Source of the DNA: Saprospiraceae bacterium
GTDB lineage: Bacteria > Bacteroidota > Bacteroidia > Chitinophagales > Saprospiraceae
Direction of reading: 5' to 3'
Length of the DNA: 44,530 nt
Assembly: GCA_027488855.1 (NCBI GenBank)
Contig: JAIYAV010000357.1
Location: 1-44,530, forward strand
Below, piece after piece: positions 15,607 to 24,322 of the stretch (within the stretch, counting starts at the first letter, position 1; every line of letters begins with the position of its first letter). Below the pieces are notes generated by a model that saw only the letters and a list, made by a program, of their open reading frames with translations, was not told the DNA's origin and made no database searches. The translations under genes and the position numbers were made by a program.

Positions 15607-17400
15607 TCAATCCGACAATTTCAATACATCCAAGAACGCTTTCTGCGGCACCTCTACACTACCAATCTGGCGCATCTTTTTCTTACCCTCTTTCTGCTTT
15701 TCGAGCAGTTTGCGTTTACGCGAGATGTCCCCACCATAACACTTGGCGGTAACGTCTTTGCGCAGGGCCGAGATGGTTTCACGGGCGATGATTTTGGCAC
15801 CAACCGCAGCCTGAATGGCGATCAAAAACTGCTGACGTGGCAGCAATTCTTTCAAACGGGAGCAGATTTTGCGGCCAAAAGACTCCGCTTTTGTGCGGTG
15901 TACCAGGGCCGAAAGGGCATCGACATTTTCCGCATTCAGCTTGATGTCCAGCTTCACGAGATCGGAAGCGCGGTAATCGAGCATGGCGTAATCGAAAGAA
16001 GCGTAACCCCGTGAGATAGACTTGAGGCGGTCGTAAAAATCGAAGACGATTTCTGCCAGCGGCAACTCAAAAGTCAATTCCACCCGACTGGTTGTCAAGT
16101 AGCTTTGACGGGTCAAAATCCCCCGCTTATCCATACACAGGGTCATGATGGTCCCGATGTATTCCGGTTTGGTGATGATTTGAGCGCGGATATAGGGTTC
16201 TTGTACTTCTTGCAAATAGTTGGGATCAGGAAGATCAGTTGGGGTGCGTACCGCAAACTTTTCACCCTTGGTATTGGTAGCAAAGTAAGACACGTTTGGC
16301 ACGGTGGTGATCACCTCCATGTTGAACTCCCGGGAGAGGCGCTCCTGGATGATTTCCAAGTGCAACATGCCCAAGAAGCCGCAACGGAACCCGAAGCCCA
16401 GGGCCACCGAGGTTTCAGGCTCGAATACCAAAGAGGCATCGTTCAGTTGCAATTTTTCCAAACTATCGCGTAGGTCTTCAAAATCGTCGTTGTCGACTGG
16501 GAAAATCCCGGCGAACACCATCGGTTTTACATCCTCAAAACCATGGATGGCTTCCGTACAAGGGTTGATGGCATTGGTAATGGTATCCCCAACTTTGATC
16601 TCGCGCGATTCTTTGATCCCCGTAATGATGTAGCCTACGTTCCCGGCCTCCAGGTGCGTTTGAGGAATCAGGTTCATTTGCAGGATCCCTACCTCGTCTA
16701 CTTCGTATTCTTTGCTGGTGTGGAAAAAGCGAATCTTTTCCCCCTTGCGCATCCGCCCGTTGAGGATGCGGAAATAGGCAATTACCCCGCGGAAAGAGTT
16801 AAATACCGAGTCGAAAATCAAGGCTTGCAGGGGTGCTTCAGGATCGCCTTTGGGGGCTGGAATCCGAGCTACTACCGCGTCCATGATTTCCTGAATACCG
16901 ACCCCCGTTTTACCGGAAGCCAATAAGATATCTTCCCTTTTGCAACCAATCAAATCAATGACCTGATCGGCTACCTCTTCGACCATGGCGCTTTCCATGT
17001 CGATTTTGTTGAGTACCGGAATGATTTCCAGGTCGTGTTCAATGGCCAAATATAAGTTTGAGATGGTCTGCGCCTGAATGCCTTGGGTGGCATCTACCAG
17101 CAACAGCGCACCTTCACATGCGGCAATGGAGCGAGATACTTCGTAAGAAAAGTCGACGTGCCCAGGGGTGTCGATCATATTAAAGGTGTACCGTTCCCCG
17201 TCAGTATGGACATAGGCCATTTGGATGGCGTGGCTCTTGATCGTGATGCCACGCTCGCGTTCCAGATCCATGTTGTCCAGGGTCTGGGCCATCATGTTGC
17301 GTTTATCAATGGTTTTGGTAAATTCCAACAGACGGTCCGACAGGGTACTTTTACCGTGGTCGATATGGGCAATTACACAAAAATTTCGAAGGTTCTTCAT
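15607..17400 (-). CDS. lepA: Elongation factor 4 (LepA)
   Basis: A 597-residue translational GTPase, the usual LepA length. G1 is AHIDHGKST, switch I has [15 protein letters not shown]3 is [12 protein letters not shown], and G4 is NKIDM. The LepA-specific C-terminal domain is present ([20 protein letters not shown], then [28 protein letters not shown]). LepA acts on ribosomes, promoting back-translocation or helping assembly under stress. The frame extends 10 codons upstream to a TTG, but ATG 17398-17400 matches the family start [18 protein letters not shown] -7 element lies about 110 bp upstream. Confidence 0.98.
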   Translation of the reverse strand: MKNLRNFCVIAHIDHGKSTLSDRLLEFTKTIDKRNMMAQTLDNMDLERERGITIKSHAIQMAYVHTDGERYTFNMIDTPGHVDFSYEVSRSIAACEGALLLVDATQGIQAQTISNLYLAIEHDLEIIPVLNKIDMESAMVEEVADQVIDLIGCKREDILLASGKTGVGIQEIMDAVVARIPAPKGDPEAPLQALIFDSVFNSFRGVIAYFRILNGRMRKGEKIRFFHTSKEYEVDEVGILQMNLIPQTHLEAGNVGYIITGIKESREIKVGDTITNAINPCTEAIHGFEDVKPMVFAGIFPVDNDDFEDLRDSLEKLQLNDASLVFEPETSVALGFGFRCGFLGMLHLEIIQERLSREFNMEVITTVPNVSYFATNTKGEKFAVRTPTDLPDPNYLQEVQEPYIRAQIITKPEYIGTIMTLCMDKRGILTRQSYLTTSRVELTFELPLAEIVFDFYDRLKSISRGYASFDYAMLDYRASDLVKLDIKLNAENVDALSALVHRTKAESFGRKICSRLKELLPRQQFLIAIQAAVGAKIIARETISALRKDVTAKCYGGDISRKRKLLEKQKEGKKKMRQIGSVEVPQKAFLDVLKLSD

Positions 17401-17506
17401 ATTCCTCAATGTGCTACCTACACGAAACAAGTTTCGGGTTAATTGGATCGCAAAGTTCTAAAAAAATCTGAAAATCTAAACACAGGTTAGTGTTTCAGAA
17501 TTTTGC

Positions 17507-17516
17507 TGCAAAGGTA
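17507..17516 (-). promoter_or_regulatory. Probable -7 element for lepA
   Basis: On the minus strand this reads TACCTTTGCA, a full TAnnTTTG match. No -33 TTG is found at the standard spacing, so this is only a candidate; the leader would be about 100 nt. Confidence 0.4.
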
Positions 17517-17545
17517 GGCTAATTAATTATTTAAATGGAGAAATC

Positions 17546-17585
17546 TAAAAACAAAAAGGTACAGCACTTTAATGGCCCTGTACCT
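17546..17585 (-). terminator. Terminator after the LpxH-like gene
   Basis: On the minus strand, AGGTACAG (17585-17578), a 13-nt loop, CTGTACCT (17564-17557) and then TTTTTGTTTTT. It lies about 50 bp after the stop of the phosphoesterase gene. Confidence 0.7.
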
Positions 17586-17634
17586 GAAACAGCTATTGAA
17601 TGGTTAAAGTAAGTTAGGTATTGGGAAGGGCAAG

Positions 17635-18525
17635 TTATACCGCACGTCTCTGCGGTCCTGCTTGTTGGACAATCTGTTCAAACATGGCTGCGGTGCTCAA
17701 TGCCTCACCAGCGGTGGCTTGTTCGTCTTCCTCTTCCTCTGCTCCGACCGCATGGAGGGTGAAATTGGCGCTGTTGGCTAGGAAGTCGGCTTCGTTGTAT
17801 TCGTAGATCGACCATTCACCCCATTTGTATTCCAGCGCAGTCAGGCTTTCAACCCAATCGCCGGAATTGAGGTAGGTGACTTTTTTGCCCTGGCGCTCCA
17901 GGGTTTTGATTTGGGCGCGGTGAATGTGACCACATACCACGTAGTCGTACCCTTTTTCGGCGGCCAGGTCAATGGCTTTTTCTTCAAAATCGTCTACAAA
18001 TTTGATCGCCTCTTTGACGCTGTATTTGATTTTTTGGGAAAAAGACAAACGGGGCAGTCCAAAAAAGGCACGGATTTTATTGACCCAACGGTTGAATAAA
18101 ATCAGGTAATCGTAACTCTTGCCGCCCAACTTTGAAATGAAAGGAGAATATTTGATGAAGATGTCAAAAATATCACCGTGGAAAATCCAGTAAGATTTGC
18201 CTTTGATTTGTAATTCGAGGGTATCGCGCAGGTGAATGTTCCCGGAAGAAAAATTGGAATAACGCCGCAGGGCATCATCGTGATTCCCGGTGATGTAATA
18301 CACCTGTGTGCCTTTGGCCGCCATGCGCAAGATGCGCTGGATGATTTGCAGGTGCTCCTGAGGAAAATAATTTTTGCGAAATTGCCACATGTCGATAAAA
18401 TCGCCATTCAGCACCAGAGCGTTTGTTTTGATGTGTTTCAAATAATTCAGCAGCTCTTTGGCGTGGCAACCATAAGTACCCAGATGAATATCCGACAGTA
18501 TTACAAGATCGAGTTCCTTTTTCAT
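17635..18525 (-). CDS. Calcineurin-like metallophosphoesterase, LpxH-like
   Basis: A 296-residue phosphoesterase with the five motifs of the two-metal family in order: SDIHLGT, NGDFIDMW, TGNHDD, FHGDIFD and CGHIHRA. The length and the FDGD/GNHDD spacing fit UDP-2,3-diacylglucosamine diphosphatase-like proteins, which cut the lipid A precursor, but Bacteroidota carry several paralogues of this type, so the exact substrate is uncertain. The tail (GAEEEEDEQATAGEAL) is acidic and low-complexity. ATG 18523-18525 is chosen because it directly precedes KKELDLVILSDIHLG; the frame continues 18 codons upstream to a weaker start. It is the last gene of a minus-strand run and is followed by a terminator. 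Confidence 0.85.
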   Translation of the reverse strand: MKKELDLVILSDIHLGTYGCHAKELLNYLKHIKTNALVLNGDFIDMWQFRKNYFPQEHLQIIQRILRMAAKGTQVYYITGNHDDALRRYSNFSSGNIHLRDTLELQIKGKSYWIFHGDIFDIFIKYSPFISKLGGKSYDYLILFNRWVNKIRAFFGLPRLSFSQKIKYSVKEAIKFVDDFEEKAIDLAAEKGYDYVVCGHIHRAQIKTLERQGKKVTYLNSGDWVESLTALEYKWGEWSIYEYNEADFLANSANFTLHAVGAEEEEDEQATAGEALSTAAMFEQIVQQAGPQRRAV

Positions 18526-18685
18526 TTTGCAAATCAAATGAGGTCGTCCATATTTGACAAAACAAAGGTCAGTCCCCAATATTAACTGTATGTGAACATT
18601 TGATTATGAAATGATTAAAATTTAGGAAAAAAATTGACCTTACTACAGAATTTGCATATTTGTAAAAAATGGGGCGAGGTTGACT

Positions 18686-19105
18686 TTAATTGGCGGGTAC
18701 CAAAATTCGGGTGAACTGTGGCCCGGGTGCAGAGACAGGGTCAAGGAAAATTGTATCTCTAGTAATGCGTTGAATGCGTGATACTTGTGGGCCATCTTTT
18801 AGCAACATCACCAGCTCTTTGCCGTTGTTCTGCACATGCCAGTTGCCTTCTTGTAGGGTGTCATCTAGGCTGAATATGGCGGAGCCGTCATCGAGCAGAT
18901 CAATTTTGGCCATGCGCAGGGCCTGCATCACACTTTCCATGTAATTGCGTTGGGTCGGATCAGCCTGGTTGCGCAGGTTTTCCCTTTTCATGGAATCCAG
19001 ATCGTAACGCCAACTTCCAATCAACTCTTTTTTAACCTTGGGCCCTTGACAGCCACAAAGCAGGATCAAAAGGAACAAAAACAGTGTACTGAGATTTCGG
19101 GACAT
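18686..19105 (-). CDS. Small lipoprotein of unknown function
   Basis: A 139-residue protein with a lipoprotein signal (FLFLLILLCGCQG, lipidated Cys around residue 19). The rest resembles the short beta-rich lipocalin-like lipoproteins of Bacteroidota: it starts LIGSWRYDLDSM and later has LLDDGSAIFSLDDTLQEGNW and RITRDTIFLDPV. I do not recognise a specific family. It follows the AraC-type regulator by 33 bp on the same strand and may be co-transcribed. The 160 bp before the next gene show no clear promoter or hairpin. Confidence 0.7.
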   Translation of the reverse strand: MSRNLSTLFLFLLILLCGCQGPKVKKELIGSWRYDLDSMKRENLRNQADPTQRNYMESVMQALRMAKIDLLDDGSAIFSLDDTLQEGNWHVQNNGKELVMLLKDGPQVSRIQRITRDTIFLDPVSAPGPQFTRILVPAN

Positions 19106-19138
19106 AATAGTTCTTTTGGATGCTTTTAAAATCAGGGA

Positions 19139-20002
19139 TTATTCAACTATTTGCCGCAGGTTTTGGCGGAAAGCCCTCGGGCTGGTTCCGACCACCAAAC
19201 GGAACTGCTTATTGAAATGCGAGAGGTTGTTGAAGCCACTGTCAAAACTGACTGCGGCAATACTCAAGTGCTCATTGGCCAGCGAACGACAGGCATGAGC
19301 TACGCGTACCTCGTTGACAAAATGGGTGAAAGTTTTGCCCGTCAATCGTTTGAAATAGCGACAAAACGCGGGCACAGTCATATTTACTCGACGGGCAACT
19401 TCGTCCAAAGTCACTTCTTCTTGAAAACTGGCTTCTACGTATTCATACACTTCCTGGATGCGCTCCAGGTGCTGCGCCTGGACATCAAAAGCAAATCCAT
19501 CGGCATTCAGGGAACTGAATTCTTCCGTTTTTCCCAGCTCGCGCAGCACTTTGAGCAACTCCACCAAACGATCAAAAGGCTCCATGTGCGCCATGGCTCG
19601 CAACTGGGCACCAGCCCATTCACGCGTTTTGCCATGAAAAATGATGCCTTTGCGCGAACGTTCAAACAGGTGGTGTACCTCGCGCATTTCCGGGGCCTTG
19701 AGGAATTCTTTGCCCAAAAAATCCTCTTTCATTTGTACTACGATTTCTACCTGATCCTTAAAGTGCCCTTCGGTGAAGCCCAAGTGAGGTAAGTTGGGCC
19801 CAAGAAAAATCAGGTCGCCGTCTTCGTAATAGGAGATGTGATTGCCGATGTGGCGTTTGCCCTTTCCTTTGGAAATATAGACAATTTCGTACTCAGGGTG
19901 AAAATGCCAAAAGGGTTTATAAACAGGATCCAAGTCGGTAAATTCCCTGATTGCAAAGGAACTGCCGAATACAGGATCAATTTTTTCTAATAGTGGTTTC
20001 AT
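19139..20002 (-). CDS. AraC-family transcriptional regulator with cupin sensor domain
   Basis: A 287-residue regulator. The N-terminal half is a cupin-like sensor (FWHFHPEYEIVYISKGKGKR, then YYEDGDLIFLGPNLPHLGF), as in regulators that bind sugars or other small ligands. The C-terminal about 100 residues form the AraC DNA-binding domain with two helix-turn-helix motifs: VTLDEVARRVNMTVPAFCRY and LSIAAVSFDSGFNNLSHFNK, ending VGTSPRAFRQ. The start is ATG 20000-20002. It is divergent from the FAD oxidoreductase operon across 260 bp, so it may control that operon, but no operator repeat is recognisable and the target is inference only. Confidence 0.92.
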   Translation of the reverse strand: MKPLLEKIDPVFGSSFAIREFTDLDPVYKPFWHFHPEYEIVYISKGKGKRHIGNHISYYEDGDLIFLGPNLPHLGFTEGHFKDQVEIVVQMKEDFLGKEFLKAPEMREVHHLFERSRKGIIFHGKTREWAGAQLRAMAHMEPFDRLVELLKVLRELGKTEEFSSLNADGFAFDVQAQHLERIQEVYEYVEASFQEEVTLDEVARRVNMTVPAFCRYFKRLTGKTFTHFVNEVRVAHACRSLANEHLSIAAVSFDSGFNNLSHFNKQFRLVVGTSPRAFRQNLRQIVE

Positions 20003-20210
20003 AATCAGGCTGATAAATAAATTAAAATTCCCAACTAAAACTAAATTAACTTTCTTTAGACGAAAAAATTGTTAAAAAGTCAAATGTGCACCATAAAAAA
20101 CGCCTAGGCTCATGGGAAAGTTGCCCTACATTGTCGTATTGATGTAAAAAATTAACCCAAAATTTGCCTAGATTTAAAGTTTGGATAAATGCTGTTTTGT
20201 AGAAGTAAGT

Positions 20211-20218
20211 TACCTTTG
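20211..20218 (+). promoter_or_regulatory. Possible -7 element for the aminophosphonate operon
   Basis: TACCTTTG matches TAnnTTTG, 44 bp before ATG 20263. Upstream TTTTG boxes occur but not at 19-21 bp spacing. The rest of the 20003-20262 gap shows no gene or strong repeat. Confidence 0.35.
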
Positions 20219-20262
20219 AGCGATTTTACTATTATGCAAAAAATTTAATCCCATTCAAATTT

Positions 20263-21423
20263 ATGGTCAAAGCAGCTGATTTATTGGTTGTCGGTGCAGG
20301 CATTTTAGGTACTGGACATGCCTTACACGCCCTGCGCAAAGGCTATACGGTGATTTTAACCGAAAAAGACAACATGCCCCAAGAGGCTACGGTGCGCAAT
20401 TTCGGCCAGGCCGTCATTTCTGGCCTGACTGCTGGCAAATGGCAACAATATGGGTTGGACAGTTTGGCGCTGTACCAAAGCATCCAGGCCGAGTTTGACC
20501 TGGGCTTGCGCAACAATGGATCTTATTATATCGCCTCTAACCCGGGCGAGTTGCAATTGATTGAAGAGCTCTACCAAATCAATCAGCAAAACAACTATCC
20601 CTGCCAATGGCTGAGTAAAGCGGAGTGTTTACAGCGTCTGGCACCTTTGCGGGAAGACTATTGCCTGGCGGCCCTGTACTTTCCCTTGGAACTCAGCATT
20701 GAGCCTCGTACCATGATTGGGCGTTTGTTGGAGTACCTGCAAAAAAAATATCCCGATACCTTTACCTATCTCCCCAATACGCCAGTTGTGGCCTGCACCT
20801 CCAACAATGGTCTGGCTACTGCTGAAACCAGCACTGGACAACACCTGCAGGCAGAAAAAATCATCATTTGTTCGGGTCGTGAATTTCGATTTTTGTACCC
20901 TGAGCTTTTCCGCAGCAGCAATTTGGTGGTTTCCAAATTGCAGATGATGCAAACCTACCCGCTGCCAGCAGTTGCTCTGCCCGGCAACATCCTCACGGGT
21001 TTGTCGATTCGCCGGTATGAGAGTTTTCAGCAATGCCCTTCCTGGGCCAGCAAAGATGACAGTGTTTATGCCAAAGCCTTGCTAGACTATGGCATCCATA
21101 TTCTCTTTAAACAAGCAATCGACGGTTCCATCATCATTGGTGACTCGCACGAATACGCGCCAGCAGCAGAAGTGGATCAACTGGGTTTTGATACCAACCA
21201 GGAAATCAATGAGCTGATCCTGGAGGAAGCGAAACGTATCCTGAATTTGCCAAACTGGAGCATTCAAAAATATTGGAATGGGTACTATGCCCAGGTCAAG
21301 GGTGCCGATCTGTTTCACCATCACGTTGATGAACACATTCAAATTGTCACCGGGATTGGGGGCAAAGGGATGACTTCAGGGATAGGTTTGGCCGGTGCCA
21401 TCATTCAACAAACTTGGTCATGA
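20263..21423 (+). CDS. FAD-dependent oxidoreductase of the phosphonate-associated TIGR03364 type
   Basis: A 386-residue DAO-family flavoenzyme. The N-terminus has the dinucleotide-binding motif LLVVGAGILGTGHAL (glycines 11, 13, 16) ending in an acidic residue (LTEKD). NFGQAVISGLTAGKW follows, and the C-terminus has GIGGKGMTSGIGLAGAI, where FAD is held. A related group of oxidoreductases is found next to phosphonatase-like hydrolases, and some are reported to oxidise N-alkylated or free 2-aminoethylphosphonate to phosphonoacetaldehyde. I infer that role here from the overlapping HAD gene. There is no signal peptide. The ATG overlaps no other feature; the stop overlaps the next ATG (ATGA), indicating translational coupling. 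Confidence 0.85.
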   Translation: MVKAADLLVVGAGILGTGHALHALRKGYTVILTEKDNMPQEATVRNFGQAVISGLTAGKWQQYGLDSLALYQSIQAEFDLGLRNNGSYYIASNPGELQLIEELYQINQQNNYPCQWLSKAECLQRLAPLREDYCLAALYFPLELSIEPRTMIGRLLEYLQKKYPDTFTYLPNTPVVACTSNNGLATAETSTGQHLQAEKIIICSGREFRFLYPELFRSSNLVVSKLQMMQTYPLPAVALPGNILTGLSIRRYESFQQCPSWASKDDSVYAKALLDYGIHILFKQAIDGSIIIGDSHEYAPAAEVDQLGFDTNQEINELILEEAKRILNLPNWSIQKYWNGYYAQVKGADLFHHHVDEHIQIVTGIGGKGMTSGIGLAGAIIQQTWS

Positions 21424-22154
21424 TGAAAAATAAAATCAAACTGGTCGCTTTTGACATGGCGGGTACAACCGTCCGCGACGAACACGAAGTAGAACACTGC
21501 TTTCGGCAAGCCGCCCTACAAACGAGCCTAGAAATGAGCGAGGCTGAAATTTTGGCCGTACAAGGTTGGGGCAAACGCTTCGTTTTTGAAACCTATTGGG
21601 AACGGCAATTGGGTCAACGAGGTGAACATTGGCTGCAACAAGTAGATCACTCGTTTCATACCTTCACCCAAATTCTTGAACACCATTACCACACTCAGCC
21701 CATCGTGCCAACCGAAGGAGCCTTGGAAGTGTTTGCTTTTTTGCGCGAAAAAGGCATCAAAATTGCGCTGACCACGGGTTTTTACCGGAAGGTGACCGAC
21801 ATTATCCTGGATCGCTTGGGATGGTTGCAAGGATTAAATGAACAATATGTCAACACCGGAAACTCCTTGATTGATTGTTCCATTTCGAGTGATCAGGTTG
21901 TGGCAGGAAGACCAGCGCCGGACATGATTTTTAAGGCAATGCATTTGCTGCAAATTGACGCTCCTGCGCATGTCATTTCAGTTGGGGATACGCCATCGGA
22001 TATCCAGGCCGGTCAAAATGCTCAGCTTCTCCATAGCTTGGCCGTAGCAAATGGTACCCATCCAGCTGAGTTGTTGTTGCCTCATCACCCAACGAAAATG
22101 TTGGACACTATCCGAGATTTGATCCCTTATCTGGAAGAAAATGATTTGTACTAA
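21420..22154 (+). CDS. Phosphonatase-like HAD hydrolase
   Basis: A 244-residue HAD-superfamily hydrolase. Motif I is AFDMAGTT with nucleophile Asp12; motif III/IV is VISVGDTPSDIQAGQNA. In true phosphonatase (PhnX) a cap-domain lysine near position 53 forms the Schiff base with phosphonoacetaldehyde. Here Lys52 in VQGWGKRF occupies a comparable place, consistent with C-P bond cleavage giving acetaldehyde and phosphate, though that alignment is by eye. The start ATG 21420 overlaps the stop of the FAD oxidoreductase, so the two are coupled. No PhnW transaminase, transporter or PhnA-type partner is present, which suggests that the substrate reaches phosphonoacetaldehyde by the flavoenzyme. Confidence 0.87.
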   Translation: MMKNKIKLVAFDMAGTTVRDEHEVEHCFRQAALQTSLEMSEAEILAVQGWGKRFVFETYWERQLGQRGEHWLQQVDHSFHTFTQILEHHYHTQPIVPTEGALEVFAFLREKGIKIALTTGFYRKVTDIILDRLGWLQGLNEQYVNTGNSLIDCSISSDQVVAGRPAPDMIFKAMHLLQIDAPAHVISVGDTPSDIQAGQNAQLLHSLAVANGTHPAELLLPHHPTKMLDTIRDLIPYLEENDLY

Positions 22155-22217
22155 TTTTTCTTCAAAAAAAATTTTGTAGTTCATAAAAACTGTTTAATTT
22201 CGCACCGCACTATTTGC

Positions 22218-22257
22218 AAAAAGTTGCATGTAGTTCAAAAAAGTGCAAGTTTTTTTG
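22218..22257. terminator. Hairpin with A- and T-tracts after the aminophosphonate operon
   Basis: AAAAAGTTGCA (22218-22228) pairs, with one mismatch, with TGCAAGTTTTT (22244-22254), followed by more Ts. It could terminate transcription on both strands. A weak TTTTG / TAATTTCG promoter-like pair lies just upstream at 22172-22202. Confidence 0.5.
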
Positions 22258-22325
22258 CTTTTTCAGGCCAAAATTAGACAATGCGTGCTTTTTTTGTGCA
22301 ATTAACAACTTAATTTGCCTTTTCA

Positions 22326-22357
22326 TTTGCATCTTAAAAAGATTACTTTTATATTTG
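22326..22357 (+). promoter_or_regulatory. Canonical Bacteroidota promoter for the structured RNA
   Basis: TTTG (22326-22329), a 20-bp spacer, and TATATTTG (22350-22357): full matches to both -33 and -7 boxes at the right distance. Transcription should start near 22361-22364. Confidence 0.7.
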
Positions 22358-22360
22358 CTA

Positions 22361-22509
22361 AATAGTTCTTTTGACAGAGATTTGTTCCTGTAATTAGGCG
22401 GAGCCAATAACAATTTGTTGTTATTGACTTCGAGAAACTCGAAAAAGAACATTAACTGGGGTTTAGTTTTACTTAGGGCCGGGGAACTTATTGATCCTCG
22501 GTCTTTTTT
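22361..22509 (+). ncRNA. Structured RNA of about 150 nt, family not recognised
   Basis: It begins at a good promoter and ends at an intrinsic terminator, with no reading frame between. The 5' segment GTTCTTTT (22365-22372) pairs with AAAAGAAC (22443-22450), extended by AAT/ATT around a bulged A, closing a multi-branch structure. Inside are a short GGC-GGA-GCC hairpin (22397-22405), a 9-bp hairpin CAATAACAA-TTTG-TTGTTATTG (22405-22426) and TTCGAG-AAA-CTCGAA (22429-22443). It could be a free small RNA (a 6S-like or clade-specific RNA) or a leader/riboswitch for the nucleotidase gene 120 bp downstream; no known riboswitch core was recognised. The rest of the 474-bp gap 22155-22628 holds only the terminator at 22218 and AT-rich sequence. 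Confidence 0.55.
22477..22509 (+). terminator. Intrinsic terminator of the structured RNA
   Basis: GGCCGGGG (22477-22484) pairs with CCTCGGTC (22496-22503) through six Watson-Crick and two G-U pairs, with an 11-nt loop and then TTTTTT. Confidence 0.75.
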
Positions 22510-22628
22510 ATTTGTAGCAAATTTGTCAACCGTAGTTTAGTTGATTGTTTTCAACCATGTTTCAACGTACTGAATAGGACTCCTGCCTATTTCGCTTTCC
22601 CTATCTTCATTTTACCTAAAATCTCTTT

Positions 22629-24173
22629 ATGAAAAAATTGCAACCTTTAGGGCTATTGCTCCTCTTGTTCGTGCTAGGAAGTTGTGCCGTAAAAGTTCCA
22701 CAGCAACGCACACCACAAGCCATCGACTTTATCATTCTCCAACTCAACGATGTTTATGAGATAGCCCCCTTGGAAGGTGGCAATGCGGGTGGTTTGGCCA
22801 GGGTTGCCAGCATTCGCAAAGAACTGCTCAAAGAAACCCCCAATGTAGTTACTGTCATCGCGGGTGACTTCCTCTCGCCTAGCCTTACTGCCAACCTTAA
22901 GCTGGAAACGGGTGAAAAAATAGCCGGCCTACAAATGGTCGAAACACTGAATGCCATGGGGCTGGATTATGCTACTTTTGGCAATCATGAATTTGACGAA
23001 AGGGATTCAGCACTGATCCAAAAACGCTTCAACCAGTGTACATTTCGTTTTGTGAGCGCCAATGTGCGGCGGGTGTATACCGGAGGAACCATTGCACCCT
23101 TCAAACAGATCGTCAAGGGTAAAACCGAACTCGTTCCCGATTTTATCAACCATACCTTTAAAAACAGTGCGGGTGACTCCATGAAGTTGGCCTTTACCGG
23201 GGTATTGCTGCCTTTTACCAAACGGCCTTACGTGCACTACTTGCCAGTGGAGGAAAACTTTCGCCGGGTGGTTGCCCAAGCGAAAACCCAGAGTGATGTA
23301 GTAGTGGCGCTGACCCACCTTGCCGCTGCCGACGATCGGGCGCTGGCTGCTGCGGTGCCGGGTGTGCCTCTATTTATTGGTGGCCACGACCACGACCATC
23401 AGGATCACTACGTAGAAAACACCATCATCACCAAGGCAGATGCCAATGCAAAAACGGTGTACATCCATCGCTGTAGGTTTGATCCCAACTCAAAATTGGT
23501 GCGGATTCAATCTTCACTTAAATATGTCAACGCCTCAATCCCTTCAGACCCTGCTACGGAGGCGGTGGTGAACAAGTGGGTCTCCAAGGTTGACCAAACC
23601 TTACGCAACAACGGGTACCAGCCCGAGCAAAAAATTGCTACCCTGCGCGAAACTTTGGAATGTAAAGAAACCGATATTCGCAGCCGCCAAACCAATTTTG
23701 GCACCATGACTGCTCAGGCAATGGAATACGCTATGCCGGGTGCGGATGTCTATTTGATCAACTCGGGTTCCATGCGGCTGGATGATAATCTGGAGGGGAC
23801 GATGACGGTATATGACGTAGTGCGCTCTTTCCCCTTTGGTGGGGGCTTTGCCCGGCAAGAAATTCCAGGATCGGAATTGAAAAATTTGCTGGACAATGGC
23901 TTAAAAAAGAACAAAACCGAGGGGGGCTACCTCCAGGTCAGTCACATCACGGAAGTGAACGGGGCCTGGCAGATCAATGGAAAACCCATCGATGACAAAC
24001 AAATCTACAAAGTGGTTATTTCTTCTTTTGTAGCGGCAGGCAGTGAAGCCAACCTGGGTTTTATGGGCAAATACAAAGCCGATGAACCCAAAATGCTCAC
24101 CACCAGCAAAGGCAAACAAATCAAAAATGACGTGCGGGATGTGGTGATTGAGTACATGTCGACGGCGTATTAG
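22629..24173 (+). CDS. 5'-nucleotidase / UshA-like metallophosphatase lipoprotein
   Basis: A 514-residue two-domain enzyme. The N-terminus is a lipoprotein signal (LLLLFVLGSCAVKV, Cys about residue 19). The metallophosphoesterase domain has LQLNDVYEI, AGDFLSPS, FGNHEFDE and GGHDHDHQ, all metal ligands in order. The C-terminal 5'-nucleotidase domain (from about residue 340) has the substrate-binding NSGSMRLDD and VVRSFPFGGGFARQEIPG. Such enzymes hydrolyse nucleoside 5'-phosphates, 2',3'-cyclic nucleotides or UDP-sugars in the periplasm; the precise substrate is open. It is a stand-alone gene after the structured RNA and converges with the dipeptidase gene across a terminator. Confidence 0.92.
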   Translation: MKKLQPLGLLLLLFVLGSCAVKVPQQRTPQAIDFIILQLNDVYEIAPLEGGNAGGLARVASIRKELLKETPNVVTVIAGDFLSPSLTANLKLETGEKIAGLQMVETLNAMGLDYATFGNHEFDERDSALIQKRFNQCTFRFVSANVRRVYTGGTIAPFKQIVKGKTELVPDFINHTFKNSAGDSMKLAFTGVLLPFTKRPYVHYLPVEENFRRVVAQAKTQSDVVVALTHLAAADDRALAAAVPGVPLFIGGHDHDHQDHYVENTIITKADANAKTVYIHRCRFDPNSKLVRIQSSLKYVNASIPSDPATEAVVNKWVSKVDQTLRNNGYQPEQKIATLRETLECKETDIRSRQTNFGTMTAQAMEYAMPGADVYLINSGSMRLDDNLEGTMTVYDVVRSFPFGGGFARQEIPGSELKNLLDNGLKKNKTEGGYLQVSHITEVNGAWQINGKPIDDKQIYKVVISSFVAAGSEANLGFMGKYKADEPKMLTTSKGKQIKNDVRDVVIEYMSTAY

Positions 24174-24217
24174 TTGAAAACTTCAATAACCCAAATTTGG
24201 GCTGGTCATTTCAAACA

Positions 24218-24256
24218 CAAAGTGCCTTGATTCGCGTCAAGGCACTTTGCATTTTT
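24218..24256. terminator. Terminator between the nucleotidase and dipeptidase genes
   Basis: A perfect 13-bp stem CAAAGTGCCTTGA / TCAAGGCACTTTG (24218-24230, 24237-24249) with a 6-nt loop, followed by CATTTTT on the plus strand. It may act in both directions. Confidence 0.8.
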
Positions 24257-24322
24257 ACACTATGGAAATTGTAATAAAGGTCAAGCAATCTTTGAGACCC
24301 GGTTTCGGCTGAGTCTTTTTTA

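Noticed and set aside
17535..17612. 25-residue plus-strand ORF before lepA
   Set aside because: It is too short and is fully explained by the minus-strand terminator hairpin at 17546-17585, whose A-tract and stem it translates.
22361..22509. tRNA, SRP RNA or tmRNA
   Set aside because: There is no T-loop or anticodon-like arrangement, no SRP GGAA/AGC-type apical motif and no tmRNA tag frame, so the RNA was left unassigned.
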